From Lepiota brunneoincarnata (taxonomy: Eukaryota > Basidiomycota > Agaricomycetes > Agaricales > Agaricaceae), in NCBI GenBank assembly GCA_023014365.1, contig JAEBUN010000043.1:272693-336692 (forward strand): a stretch of DNA of 64,000 nucleotides, in the 5' to 3' direction. The notes beneath the pieces were generated by a model. That model searched no databases and was not told the origin of the DNA. It was given only the letters and a program-made list of their open reading frames with translations. The stretch's first letter is position 1, and the number at the start of each line of letters is the position of its first letter. Position numbers and translations under genes: made by a program. Positions 21,711 to 31,370 of the stretch are shown piece after piece.

Positions 21711-23741
21711 ATGGACAGAAACACGCGCAGCAGCAAACGTGCTCGCTACGAGGAGGACTCGGACTCTTCTTCCAGTAAGTAGAGTTCGAGTTACAGTTTT
21801 GTCTGTTTTCTTAACACTGTTTTCAGGCTACCCTGGGCCGAGCAACGCCTCAACGGCTTCCCAAGGCGCGCCTTCATCATCGATCGCGCAACGTAAGTCG
21901 CGTTTTCCCCTGTTCTCGTTGTCTTTACTTATGTTTTCTCTACTTTTAGGTCTCACTATTCGCCTCCCGGCACGTTGCAACCTCCTACCTCAATGGGAAC
22001 CACCAGCACCGCGTACTAGGAGGGCTAGAGGAGGGCGAGGAGCTCGAGGAGCTTGCGGAAATCGTCAGGTGGGTGTGGCAAGGACCCCTCCTCCACCATA
22101 CTCTCCGCCCTGCGAACCAACTCCTCCGCCGGCCTCTCCTTTGTACGCTCCAGTGCCAAGACGCGTGATTTCCATCGCGTCGTTGTGCAATCCAACTGAC
22201 GAGCGCTCTGCCGGATTTTCCGCAGAACCCTCGTCAGGTATCCCCGTTGGCGGGCCCTCTGGTGGATTATCCACAGAGGCTTCGTCCAGTTCAATGTCGC
22301 TGCCCCCTCTCGCCGTCTCTCTGCGCACCCTGGACGAGGAAGACTCGCTGGTGCTCCCTCCCTTGGGTATTGCATCAGGTTCGGAGGTGCCGGGCCCTTC
22401 AACAAACCAGCCTTCTTCCCCTGTACTCTCTTCTGCTACTTCAATGCGTAAGCTTAGTCGTTTTTCACGATATATTTGTTCTTTCCGCTGACTTCTGCTT
22501 TAGCGCGTATACCAGCTGCCTTTAAAGGCAAACAGAGGGCGAAATCATCGACGCCGCCCCCTCTCCCCTTATTCCTGGCGGGTTCTAACTCGTCATCGCG
22601 TTCTCCAGTCCCTGAGATCTCTCAAGCCAACCTCTTCAAAATCTTTAGCTGGTCCTCTTCTCTGGATGGGCAACAGGTGCTGGCTTTGCCTAGGTGCCCA
22701 ACACCATCACCACCTCACTTAGCTGGCGCTCCAGTCGCGTCTCCCGCAAGCGCCGTGGAGATTTCTCCTTCTCCAGATTTGGAGCTCCTTCTGGAGCCTT
22801 CGCCTGCCCCTCAAGAACCGACTTTTGTTTTTCAAGACACGTTCTTAGCTTCTCTGACCCCCGTCCTTTCTCGTTTGCCTAGCCCGGTGGTTCCGGAGAT
22901 CCCTCAAGAGTCCCCTCATGCTGGCCCGTCATGTCAACAACACGTCCTTTCGTCCAAGAAGAGTTCCAACACGCGGACGAAGAAATACGTTCCCCGGGCT
23001 CGCGTTCGGCGCTCTGAGGCCGAAATTATTCGGGACCATGGATACCGGCACCCAGTCCCGCTCTTTTGTGAGGACTTTCCTAGGCTGCTGGCAGCTAGCC
23101 AGCTTTCGGTACGTTCTCCAAGTTTTCTTGTGGTTCCTTACTGATGGCTTTGACATCTGCTCCAGTACGTGCCACCTCGGTCTCAGTGTCCTTCTTGCGC
23201 TGCTCGTAAGTTGGAGTGCGAGCCTCTGGGCAAGGGTAAGAAGTGTCGCAGCTGCAACTTGTACAACTACCCTTGTACCTTCGTGGACCATCCCCGGGTT
23301 TCGGCCGGCGTTGCGAACGCCCTGGTCACATCCTCACTGACCAGTGAATACCGTAAGTTTCTCTGTTCACTATTTTTCCCTTTTCTTATTCTCTTTATTT
23401 TTCTAGATCTGGCCGCGTTCGCGCGTGTTGTGTCCTCTAGCTTGGTCAGCCTGGAGGCGAACCGCGTCGCTTACAAGGCTTCGGCGTTTCACCACCGCCA
23501 TGTAGTTTATCAATTCGTCCAGGAGATGCAAGCTACCAGGACTGCCTTGGACGGTAACGACGTGGCTTTTGTAGAGATGGGTATGGCCGACTCCCTTGAA
23601 GACGTTTGGGCGTTCTTTGAGTTCGCCAACAACTTTCCGGGGGTCCCAACATACGAGGAATTCGAGGAGCTCAAATCGCTTCTCTTCCTCGCTTTCCCGA
23701 TGACTCAGGATCCGGAGTCTGTTCTAGAAGACCTTGAGTGA
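21711..23741 (+). CDS. Cargo gene Z: proline/serine-rich protein with a Zn(II)2Cys6 pattern, antisense to gag-pol
   Basis: Six exons fit canonical GT-AG sites: 21711-21774, 21827-21892, 21950-22447, 22504-23108, 23166-23352 and 23407-23741. They join to 1755 nt, in frame throughout, giving 584 residues. The N-terminus is short and basic (M-D-R-N-T-R-S-S-K-R). Residues up to about 410 are proline- and serine-rich. Exon 5 gives C-X2-C-X6-C-X8-C-X2-C-X6-C (cysteines near 419, 422, 429, 438, 441, 448), the exact spacing of the fungal zinc-cluster DNA-binding domain. The basic residues usual between Cys2 and Cys3 are few. The C-terminal 110 residues are partly acidic and look helical. Introns can persist because the gene is antisense to the genomic RNA. 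A DNA-binding role is inference. C3 carries a truncated copy. Confidence 0.78.
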
Positions 23742-24132
23742 TCTCTGCGCCTAGTTTACTTCTTGGATGTAGTATATAATCTTGTCATGTATATACATCC
23801 CAATAGTCATCTTGTTGTTCCTTGTCTCCTACTGAGTTAAGCTAAACTGTTTTTGACTTTCTTGTCATCTCCTAAAGCTAAGCTAAAGACCTCCTGGGAG
23901 ACTCCTAAGCTAGTTTAGGTTGCCAGTCACTTATATACTCATTATATGCCTCTCTGATCTATCAGTGATGTTTATTGACATCTCAGCGCGCCGTGACCCG
24001 CAACGCGTAGTGACCCGGCTCATCCGCTCCGGTTTACTTACAAGCCCGAACCAGCCTGTCCACGCTGTTCGAAAAAGCTCCTCGCGAAAAAGCTCGCGTC
24101 AAACTGTCAAACTGAAGCGCCCCTTGGGACCC

Positions 24133-24152
24133 ATCTCCCCCTAGCCAAATTG
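24133..24152. promoter_or_regulatory. Internal copy of the polypurine-tract sequence
   Basis: ATCTCCCCCTAGCCAAATTG matches the sequence at the 3' LTR boundary (21383-21402) at 19 of 20 bases. It lies 294 bp upstream of the gene Y start, and the LTR-boundary copy lies 327 bp upstream of gene Z. It is conserved in C3 at 63421-63440. It may be a second (central) polypurine tract, a former element boundary, or a shared promoter motif of the two cargo genes. Confidence 0.6.
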
Positions 24153-24374
24153 AAATCGGTGCCCTCACCGTTCCATCAGAATCCCTGTGCACACTGATAA
24201 CCGCGAGACCCTGGCGACATGTTACCTAATAAGGCAACTGTGGTTCAGCAAGTCTGTCGAAGGCTGGCTACTCAAGATTACAGGTTTCCTAGGCCCCTCA
24301 GGTCATAAGCTTAGGGTGGAGGGTGCTCTTCATCCACTCGTTATGATTCGTCATCACTGCCTACGGCCTTTTCT

Positions 24375-24380
24375 TATAAA
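24375..24380 (+). promoter_or_regulatory. TATA box of cargo gene Y
   Basis: TATAAA lies 52 bp upstream of the gene Y ATG, in the context CTTATAAAAGCG. The same box and spacing occur in C3 (63663-63668). Confidence 0.6.
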
Positions 24381-24426
24381 AGCGAGGGAGCGACGTCTCA
24401 TTCTAGCAGACACCCTTCGCAAGAAA

Positions 24427-25773
24427 ATGGCTTCTTCTATCCCCCATCTCCAGGTTGAGCTCGACGATCTCATCAGCAACGCCAAAGGTTGTCTTCAGTG
24501 CCTGCAAAACGGCCAAGTCGCTTGTCCCCTCGTCGAGAAGGCTCTCCTTGCGTTTGACGCCCCTGGGGTATGTCTACTCTTTCCATGCTTCTCTCGCCGT
24601 TTCCAAATCATTTCTAGTCTGCTTATATTGAAGCGTTATCGGAGGATAATGAGGCTATCAAGCTTCATGTCAACCAGGACTACGTCTTCCGTATCCGCAA
24701 GCTCTACGAAATCTACCAAAACAACTACCATTCGTCTTATGAGATGCCCGTGATCTATAAGGCGCTCTCTGAATGCTGTAGCCGCATTAATCGCGTTCGT
24801 TCCGAAGAATCCCACAAATCCAGGACCGAAGAGGCTCAGAACCCATCGTCCACAACTGGCTCTACTTCCTCCAACGTTGCTGAAGGCTCTGCTGTCCCCA
24901 AACACGTAAGCTTAGCGTTCTTTTGGCTCCAATCGTCTCCTCATGTATAAGCTTAGCCTCGCAAAGGTCGCAAGGCCCCTGTCTCTGCTGCTGTTGTGGT
25001 AGACACCGATACCGAGCTTGCTGAGAGTATGCCCAGTGCTTCCAACTCCCGAGCAACTGGTGCTGACACGGTAATATAGCTGCTTCTCAACCTATTACAT
25101 TGGCTGAGATAATCGCTCGCCTCCAGGACATGATGGTCGATGAGGAGGTCTCTCAAGCTATCGTCGAAGAGGTTCGTGTAGTCTCGCCTTATTGCAAGCG
25201 TCGTTTGTCTACCTCCGACGTGGTGCACCAGCTCCACTCCCCCCAACCACTGATTCTGACTTCCTCCCTCTTTAGGAGACCGTCAAAAAGTCCTCATCGT
25301 CTAAAGGCACCATCCGTCTTCTTTCCTATTGTCAAGTTCCCAATATGAACACTAAACACTGCTGTTATGTCCGGGCTGAACAGGTTCTAGCCAAAGCCAG
25401 CGCCAATACTGCCAAGCGCGCCCGTACCGAGTCTGCTTCCGATGAGCGCACCTTTGCAGGCTTATCTGGTGGGCAATTTCTCACTTCTCTTTGCTAAGCT
25501 TAACGGTACTGACACTTCTCCCGGGCAGCTCGTTTGCTCCAGGAACTCCAAAACCTCCTGTCTCACTCTCGCGACGAGTACGAATCCGAATCTCGCGGTG
25601 ACGACGCTCGGTCAGTCAAATGCGACCTCAATTCGCTCAGCCGGGACTTCATCGATGCTATTCCCTTGCTCGAAGCCAACTTAAAAAGGTTCCAATTCCT
25701 CATTCAAGAGCGCATCCGTCTCAAAAGCCTTTTGCGCAACCTTTCCGACTTGGACAAGTCCTCCCCCGCTTAA
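24427..25773 (+). CDS. Cargo gene Y: unknown spliced protein, antisense to gag-pol
   Basis: ATG 24427 follows a TATA box. The first three exons are clear and in frame: 24427-24567, 24618-24905 and 24957-25070. Beyond them the splicing is uncertain. The last exon starts near 25531 and ends at 25773. The start reads S-I-P-H-L-Q-V-E-L-D-D-L-I-S-N-A-K. The middle is charged and serine-rich with a basic K-H-P-R-K-G-R-K, and the C-terminus looks helical or coiled-coil (L-L-Q-E-L-Q-N-L-L). No cysteine or histidine cluster and no known family is recognised. The stop codon lies inside a TAAGCTTA palindrome, 77 bp from the convergent pol stop. C3 repeats the start of the gene (63715), so the gene is a regular part of the element. 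Confidence 0.65.
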
Positions 25774-25849
25774 GCTTAACGCTTTTACAGTCCCCAGGAT
25801 AGTTTTCCTTCGATAAGTAGATAGTTCTGTCCACAATATCAGGTTTTTT

Positions 25850-28800
25850 CTATCCCTCCAACTCTTCTGGCTCCCATCTGTCACTAGGCTCATCCTCAGT
25901 AGTCTCCTCCAGGGTCTTCAGTCCCTCTGGCGACAGATCTAACAACTCTTGTAACTCCAGCGGCAACGGCATATGTTTTCTGGCTAAGTAGGGAATTACT
26001 CTGAATGCCGCCACTTTATTCTGCCATACAGAGCCATCCAACTCTGCCAGGATATATGATCCTCCCTTTGATCTAGATATGACCACCATGGGTCCTAGAT
26101 ACCTGGGTTTCATCTTCCTGTCTGCTGAGCTCTCTATAGCTGTGTTTCTCACTAATACTAAATCTCCCGGGCCGAAGCGATAATCTTTTATCTTATGCGC
26201 TGCTTGTCGTTCCATCTCCCAAGCCTTGCTAAGCTTAGTGTCTGAAACACGCTGACGCACCTCCTCAACATGCCGAACATGTTTTGCCAAAGCCTGAGCT
26301 TGGTATCCTATCAACTCGGCCGTGGTTAAGTACTTATTTGGTAGTTGTACTAGCCAAGTGGCCTCTTTGACATCCAGAGGTAGCGTCGGGTGCGCTCCGG
26401 TTACCAGAAAGTACGGGGAACACCCCATTCCTTTTCTAATGGTTATCCGATCTGCCCACATAACGTGCGGTAGGTGCCAATACCACTTTTTGACATCTCC
26501 ATCTGTAGCTTTGTACAACATTTGCCGCACATCCCAGTGGGCTCTTTCAATAATCCCGTTCGCTTTGGAATTGTAAGGAGATATCGTTACTCCTTTTATC
26601 CCATATTTTTCTTCCAGCCATCGAACAGCTTTCTTAAATGGAGAACCGTTGTCCATGACAATCTTCACTATACAGCCCCATCTGCAAATGATATCTTCAA
26701 ATAACCACTGCGCAATCGAACTAGCATTCTCTTTTCTCAAAGCTTTTGCCTCCATCCAGGACGACAGTCCACACCTTCCATGCACAATATAACTACACCC
26801 ATTAGAACTTGGCGTCATATGTAGTGTGTCCACATGTAGCACTTGGAATATCGACGGCGTGGGCGTTACTATTGGCGGCGTCTCAATGATCGCCTTTTGT
26901 TGTTGCTGGCATAGATGGCATGATTGCACATACCAAGTTACGTCTCCTTCAACTTCCGGCCACCAGAACCTCTGCGTTATAAGCTTAGTGGTTGCGTATA
27001 TTCCCCTGTGTCCTAGGAAGTCGTGGCTGGCTCGCAACATATACATACGTTGCTCCTTATCCACTACTAGCTGATGCTGACCGCTAGGGCTCATCCTATA
27101 CAGTCTCCCCTCTTCGTCCAAGAAGAAATGCTCCACCATATGCTTAAGCTTACGCAGATCCGGCTCATCCAAGCCTTCAGCTGCGCTACTGCCCCCTGTT
27201 TTCAGGTATTCCCTGACTTTGGGTATTCTTCCGTCTTGTATTCGCGCTGTATCTGTCCTATGCGATTCATCATACGCTTCCTCTATCTCGGTCAACTTTT
27301 CCTCTTCGAAATCTGGCACTAGCCTGACATCCGTCATTAAGCTTAGTACTTGTCGGTGGTTTTCTGGGCACGCTGGGTCTTCTATAACCCTAAGCTTAGC
27401 CTGTTGTTCATCCAAGTACTCTTCCCGAGCTTGATCCAGCTCATACTCAAAATCATACACATCACGCGCCAGACCCTGGTAGAAGCCAGAGCGACTGTCG
27501 ATCTCATCACAGAAGGCTTCCAAGGGTAACGGATCTGCAGCCCCCAGATCTCCTTTGATCAACTCGAACTCCTCTCCCTCGTCCTTGGATCCGTCGTCGA
27601 AACGACGGGCTGTCTCATCACCGGGATAGTAACGTCGTCTGGACAGTCCATCTGGCCCAAATGTCTTTCCTTCTTTGTGTACTAGCGTGAAGTGGAACGA
27701 TCTAATGAAGTCTACCCAACGGTTTACAGTAGCGTTCGGGAGTTTTCCTGGGTTGTTTAACATCCCAAAGAGAAACTTCGCGTCTGTTTCCACTACTAGA
27801 TTTCTCGATCCCCACAACAAATATTTCTCCTGTTCCAGCACCATTCTTAAGCCGCATAGCTCTCGCTTGGGCTGAGAATACCTCTGCTGTCTCTCGTCCA
27901 ACAATATTGACCCAAACTTCGCATAATGTATAAGCTTAGCGTCTTCTCCATCTCGCTGATATATGTAGTATCCCACCGCCCTCCATGAGGTATCCACGGC
28001 TACTACTATGGGTTGTTTACTCGGGAATTTGGGGTTCCTGGTCAGGAAACAGCGTTGAATTGCATCTTTCAGCTCCTGCTGTGCTTTCCGTTCATTTTCT
28101 CCCCATTCAAACTCTTGCCCTTTCTTAAGCTTTTCGTATAGGGGTGCAGCAATGGCTATGAACTTCGGGATATGATTCCTGCAGCGCGTAGCTGTTCCTA
28201 GAAAACCCCTTAGCTCGGAGACATTCTCGCAATCCCCCCATCTTAATATCTTCCCAATGGTGTCTGTGGCAGGCAACTGTCCTTTATAAGAGCATTCAAA
28301 ACCCACTACGGTGATTTCATCAGCGCAGATAGTCGTCTTGGGCCCAGAGAAGGTTCCTCCTACGTATTTCATCCTCTGTAGAATCCTATTGACCGTCTGC
28401 ATGTGTTCCCATACAAATTGTCGGATCCCTGGGTTTTCTTTCAGCGTCTCTTCCGTGCCATCTGGCAACTCATATCTAGTTTTGGGTCCTCTGATAGGTA
28501 CATCATCTATGTACGGCATCGTGTATTCTGGTATCTCACTGGTTAGGATCGCTGTTACATCCTCATGAAATATAGGCACTGAATTGGTCCATCCCATGGG
28601 TAACGTCACTAAGCGTAGCGCTCCAAAAGGCGTCTGGAACGTTGTTAAGTCCCGAGATGACTCAGCTAACAGTCGTTCGTCATAGCCAACATATAGATCC
28701 AGAATGCCTCTGCAGGCTCTGCCTGCGAAGTGCATTGCCAAATCTTCCGTTGCTGGCGGCAGTCCTGAATGCGCTATCGTCACTTTGTTCAGCGGTTCCA

Positions 28801-29620
28801 AGCTGTGTACCAGTCTCAAACTTTTCCCATCTTTCTTCACCACACAGAACCATCTGGATCTATAGGATGAGTTCGACGGCTCGTATACACCAGCACTAAT
28901 CTTTCTCTTTATAATGGCACAAACTTCATCATAGATCGCTGGTGGAATCGGAATGGGTTTCTCAACCCACGGAGTATGTTCTACCGTCGGTATCTTGATC
29001 GGCGGGAAGAAATCTTCCCTAAAACATCCCTTTTCCTCATCTGTCCAGGCGAATGCCTTTTCTTGAAGCATCATGATGTGGTGCATCAGCTTTCTTTCCT
29101 CTGGCCACAAGAAATCCCCTGCATGGGCTTCGTCCAGCTTAAGCTTACGCTCCTCCGTATATCTGCCTGTCGGGACAAACTCTGGAGGATGCACGCTAAG
29201 CTCAGGCATTTCTGCCAGTGGGTCCCCTTTTATTTCTCGTTTTATCCTGAATCTCTCCGGTAGATCACCCAACACTGGCCTCACTTTTAAGGCTACTGGT
29301 TTATATTTCTTCCCAGCCAGGCATTGTACCGTATCTTTGTCATCTTCTTCTGTTTCGAAGACAGTTATTCCCTGGTCCTCTGTGCCCTGCGCGTTGGCTA
29401 TGCATCCTAGGCACAATAACGCCGTTGCTTTATCTTCCTGTGGGCAGTCCTCATCGCGTATGACTCGGTCAATGAACATTAGCTGTAGCTCGGCCTCTGA
29501 GAAGCTTCCTTTTGCTAAGCTTAGTGTTTGTGCGACGACAGGGCCCTTCTCATCATCATAGTCTATTATATAAGCCACCTCTCCTTGTCCCTCAGTCAAC
29601 TCATCGAGGTTTCTTGAAAA
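25850..29620 (-). CDS. pol: Element C1 pol: RT-RNaseH-integrase
   Basis: About 1256 codons are open, entered by a -1 shift at the slippery site 29617-29623, because the frame has no early ATG (first possible start TTG 29599). Counting from 29599, the RT first catalytic aspartate is near residue 301 (I-L-D-L-Y-V-G-Y) and Y-I-D-D is at 363-366. RNase H D-T-S-W is near 536. The integrase H-H-C-C finger ([13 protein letters not shown]) lies near 890-940, followed by a DDE core with M-D-N-G-S-P-F and N-G-I-I-E-R-A-H. The C-terminus has a GPY-like P-R-Y-L-G-P and no chromodomain. Unlike A, B and D, this lineage is therefore not a chromovirus by that criterion. There is no internal stop, so it looks functional. 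Confidence 0.93.
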   Translation of the reverse strand, partial: FSRNLDELTEGQGEVAYIIDYDDEKGPVVAQTLSLAKGSFSEAELQLMFIDRVIRDEDCPQEDKATALLCLGCIANAQGTEDQGITVFETEEDDKDTVQCLAGKKYKPVALKVRPVLGDLPERFRIKREIKGDPLAEMPELSVHPPEFVPTGRYTEERKLKLDEAHAGDFLWPEERKLMHHIMMLQEKAFAWTDEEKGCFREDFFPPIKIPTVEHTPWVEKPIPIPPAIYDEVCAIIKRKISAGVYEPSNSSYRSRWFCVVKKDGKSLRLVHSLEPLNKVTIAHSGLPPATEDLAMHFAGRACRGILDLYVGYDERLLAESSRDLTTFQTPFGALRLVTLPMGWTNSVPIFHEDVTAILTSEIPEYTMPYIDDVPIRGPKTRYELPDGTEETLKENPGIRQFVWEHMQTVNRILQRMKYVGGTFSGPKTTICADEITVVGFECSYKGQLPATDTIGKILRWGDCENVSELRGFLGTATRCRNHIPKFIAIAAPLYEKLKKGQEFEWGENERKAQQELKDAIQRCFLTRNPKFPSKQPIVVAVDTSWRAVGYYIYQRDGEDAKLIHYAKFGSILLDERQQRYSQPKRELCGLRMVLEQEKYLLWGSRNLVVETDAKFLFGMLNNPGKLPNATVNRWVDFIRSFHFTLVHKEGKTFGPDGLSRRRYYPGDETARRFDDGSKDEGEEFELIKGDLGAADPLPLEAFCDEIDSRSGFYQGLARDVYDFEYELDQAREEYLDEQQAKLRVIEDPACPENHRQVLSLMTDVRLVPDFEEEKLTEIEEAYDESHRTDTARIQDGRIPKVREYLKTGGSSAAEGLDEPDLRKLKHMVEHFFLDEEGRLYRMSPSGQHQLVVDKEQRMYMLRASHDFLGHRGIYATTKLITQRFWWPEVEGDVTWYVQSCHLCQQQQKAIIETPPIVTPTPSIFQVLHVDTLHMTPSSNGCSYIVHGRCGLSSWMEAKALRKENASSIAQWLFEDIICRWGCIVKIVMDNGSPFKKAVRWLEEKYGIKGVTISPYNSKANGIIERAHWDVRQMLYKATDGDVKKWYWHLPHVMWADRITIRKGMGCSPYFLVTGAHPTLPLDVKEATWLVQLPNKYLTTAELIGYQAQALAKHVRHVEEVRQRVSDTKLSKAWEMERQAAHKIKDYRFGPGDLVLVRNTAIESSADRKMKPRYLGPMVVISRSKGGSYILAELDGSVWQNKVAAFRVIPYLARKHMPLPLELQELLDLSPEGLKTLEETTEDEPSDRWEPEELEG

Positions 29621-29623
29621 TTT
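29617..29623 (-). promoter_or_regulatory. -1 frameshift heptamer A AAT TTT (protease to pol)
   Basis: In the protease frame the codons are CAA AAT TTT CAA. The heptamer fits the X XXY YYZ rule and precedes the protease stop by six codons. The -1 frame is open into pol. It is conserved in C2 (58750-58756). Confidence 0.72.
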
Positions 29624-29699
29624 TGACTGTTTTCCCTAAGCTTAGGAGGATTACACTCTCCTCGAGCATAAGTTGGTAACACAGCCCTTTCTCTGGTAT

Positions 29700-30360
29700 T
29701 GTTAGAGCCGGTGCGGGTCGGAACCGAAGCGGAGGGTCGGAGTGGTATCCTTGGTATAAGGTAACCGGGGGACGGGACGACATCAGTACGTAGACGGCGG
29801 GACCGAGGCGGAGTACTTCGGGCGGAGAGTGGACTTGCGGCCTCAGCTTATGTGCTGTGCCCTCCTACTGTCCGAGTCCGTATTTCAGGAAGTCGGGGCC
29901 GAAGCGGAGCGAGGCAGAGAGAGAGGAGGATAGGGAACAGGGGACTGGTCCGCTGCTCGATTCGATTATCAGACTGAGGAGTACAAGCCAAGTGCCTACG
30001 GTATATATACTACTAGCTCGACGAATGATGACTCGTACTGACTACGTGCGGAGCGAAGCGGAGACCCATATGGTTACAAGCGGATTACAAATAATTTCGA
30101 ATGGAATGGAGACCGGTACGGGTATGGAGACTGGTAACGTATTCTGATTACGGACGGAGAATGGAGAACTGGACAATGGGAGCACCGAGGGTCGGGTGGT
30201 CGTGGCACGTGTAGAGGTAGGTCGCGTGATCAGGGCGAAGGGTTGCGGTCGGAGCCAGTCGGGGCCGAGTCGGAGGGCATAGGGTTGTCGTGTGGAGCAC
30301 ACGTGGAGTCAAGAAGCCGAAGCCTAATGGTTAAGCTCTAGGTTTGGTGTGGATATGACA
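29700..30360 (+). mobile_element. Solo LTR-B in the C1 protease
   Basis: A 661-bp LTR-B with perfect GGTAT target duplication (29695-29699 and 30361-30365). The uninterrupted site is seen in C2, where the same pol sequence reads straight through. The plus orientation is opposite only by convention: it starts TGTTAGAGCC on the plus strand, as in the other copies of this window. Confidence 0.96.
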
Positions 30361-31370
30361 GGTATTTGGGTCCGTAATAACCAAGGTTTGCTCGCCACTG
30401 GCGCTATTCCTGACTTCGCTAGCCGTCATTACATCAAAGGGTCATCCCAGGAGTACTCGATATGCGGGGCTACGAACGATGTGAACTTGCAAATAGATTG
30501 TGACTCCCCCGCAGGTAAAGCCTACGTTCTTTGCCAATCCACAAGTCTTTTCAACCTGCCCATTCGCACTCTGCAAATTTATCGTAGTATCTGGGTCCCA
30601 AGAAACTTGACATGCAATCGCCGCTTCCTGACTCATGGAGACGATCTGTGACCCGCTATCTAGCAAGGCCTCTTCCTGCCGAATCCCATTTATCAGAGTT
30701 GGCACTACTCTCAACGACTCGCATTCTTTCGCAATAAACACTTGCCGTCCCCTGTCTCTTCGGGGCAGTGACTCCAAGTACTGCATGATTGGATCCTGAG
30801 CTACCCAGGCTTGGGTTGCCGAGCCTTCTCGGAGCACCGTATCATACTTCCAAGAGCCATCTGCCAACTCCGTTATCATGACTTGTACTGGCCCACTATT
30901 AATCTCTATATCTTCTGTATCATCGTCCCCGGGCCCTACTCCTGCTATTAAGCTTTGACTCGTGGGTACCCGTTTTCTCATAATGCGCTCTCTATAAGCA
31001 TTCCTGTATATCGGTGACAAGGCCAAGAGTTCTCCATGCGATACTGAGGCTTCTCGCTTCAATACCCTGCTGAGTACTTCCTCAACATCGACATTCCTCT
31101 CTATAGGGGCCTGGTGCTTATACACAGGCTCCTTCTTGGATGGTTCCATCCTTCTGACAGGTAGTGGTGGTACCTCAACGACCGGGCGCAGTGGTTTCAC
31201 ATTTCTATATGGTAATTCTCCTGCTGTGGCACGCATTGGTTTCTCCGTTGTCTGCCCTATTTCCTCATTTTCTGATTCTTCTGATCGCTCGGAATCCGAC
31301 GCGTCCTCAGGAGTCTGTCCTCTGGCGAAGGCGACCTTCTTCTTCAGAGCCGGCTCCTTCCTTGAACCCT

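Noticed and set aside
22025..22405. Minus-strand ORF over gene Z exon 3.
   Set aside because: The plus-strand spliced frame has conserved splice sites in C1 and C3; the minus frame is proline/arginine noise from GC-rich sequence.
23353..23406. The 54-nt intron between exons 5 and 6 of gene Z is in frame and would encode a hydrophobic, membrane-like stretch if retained.
   Set aside because: The hydrophobic residues come from the usual pyrimidine-rich intron sequence, and donor GTAAGT and acceptor CTAG are canonical.
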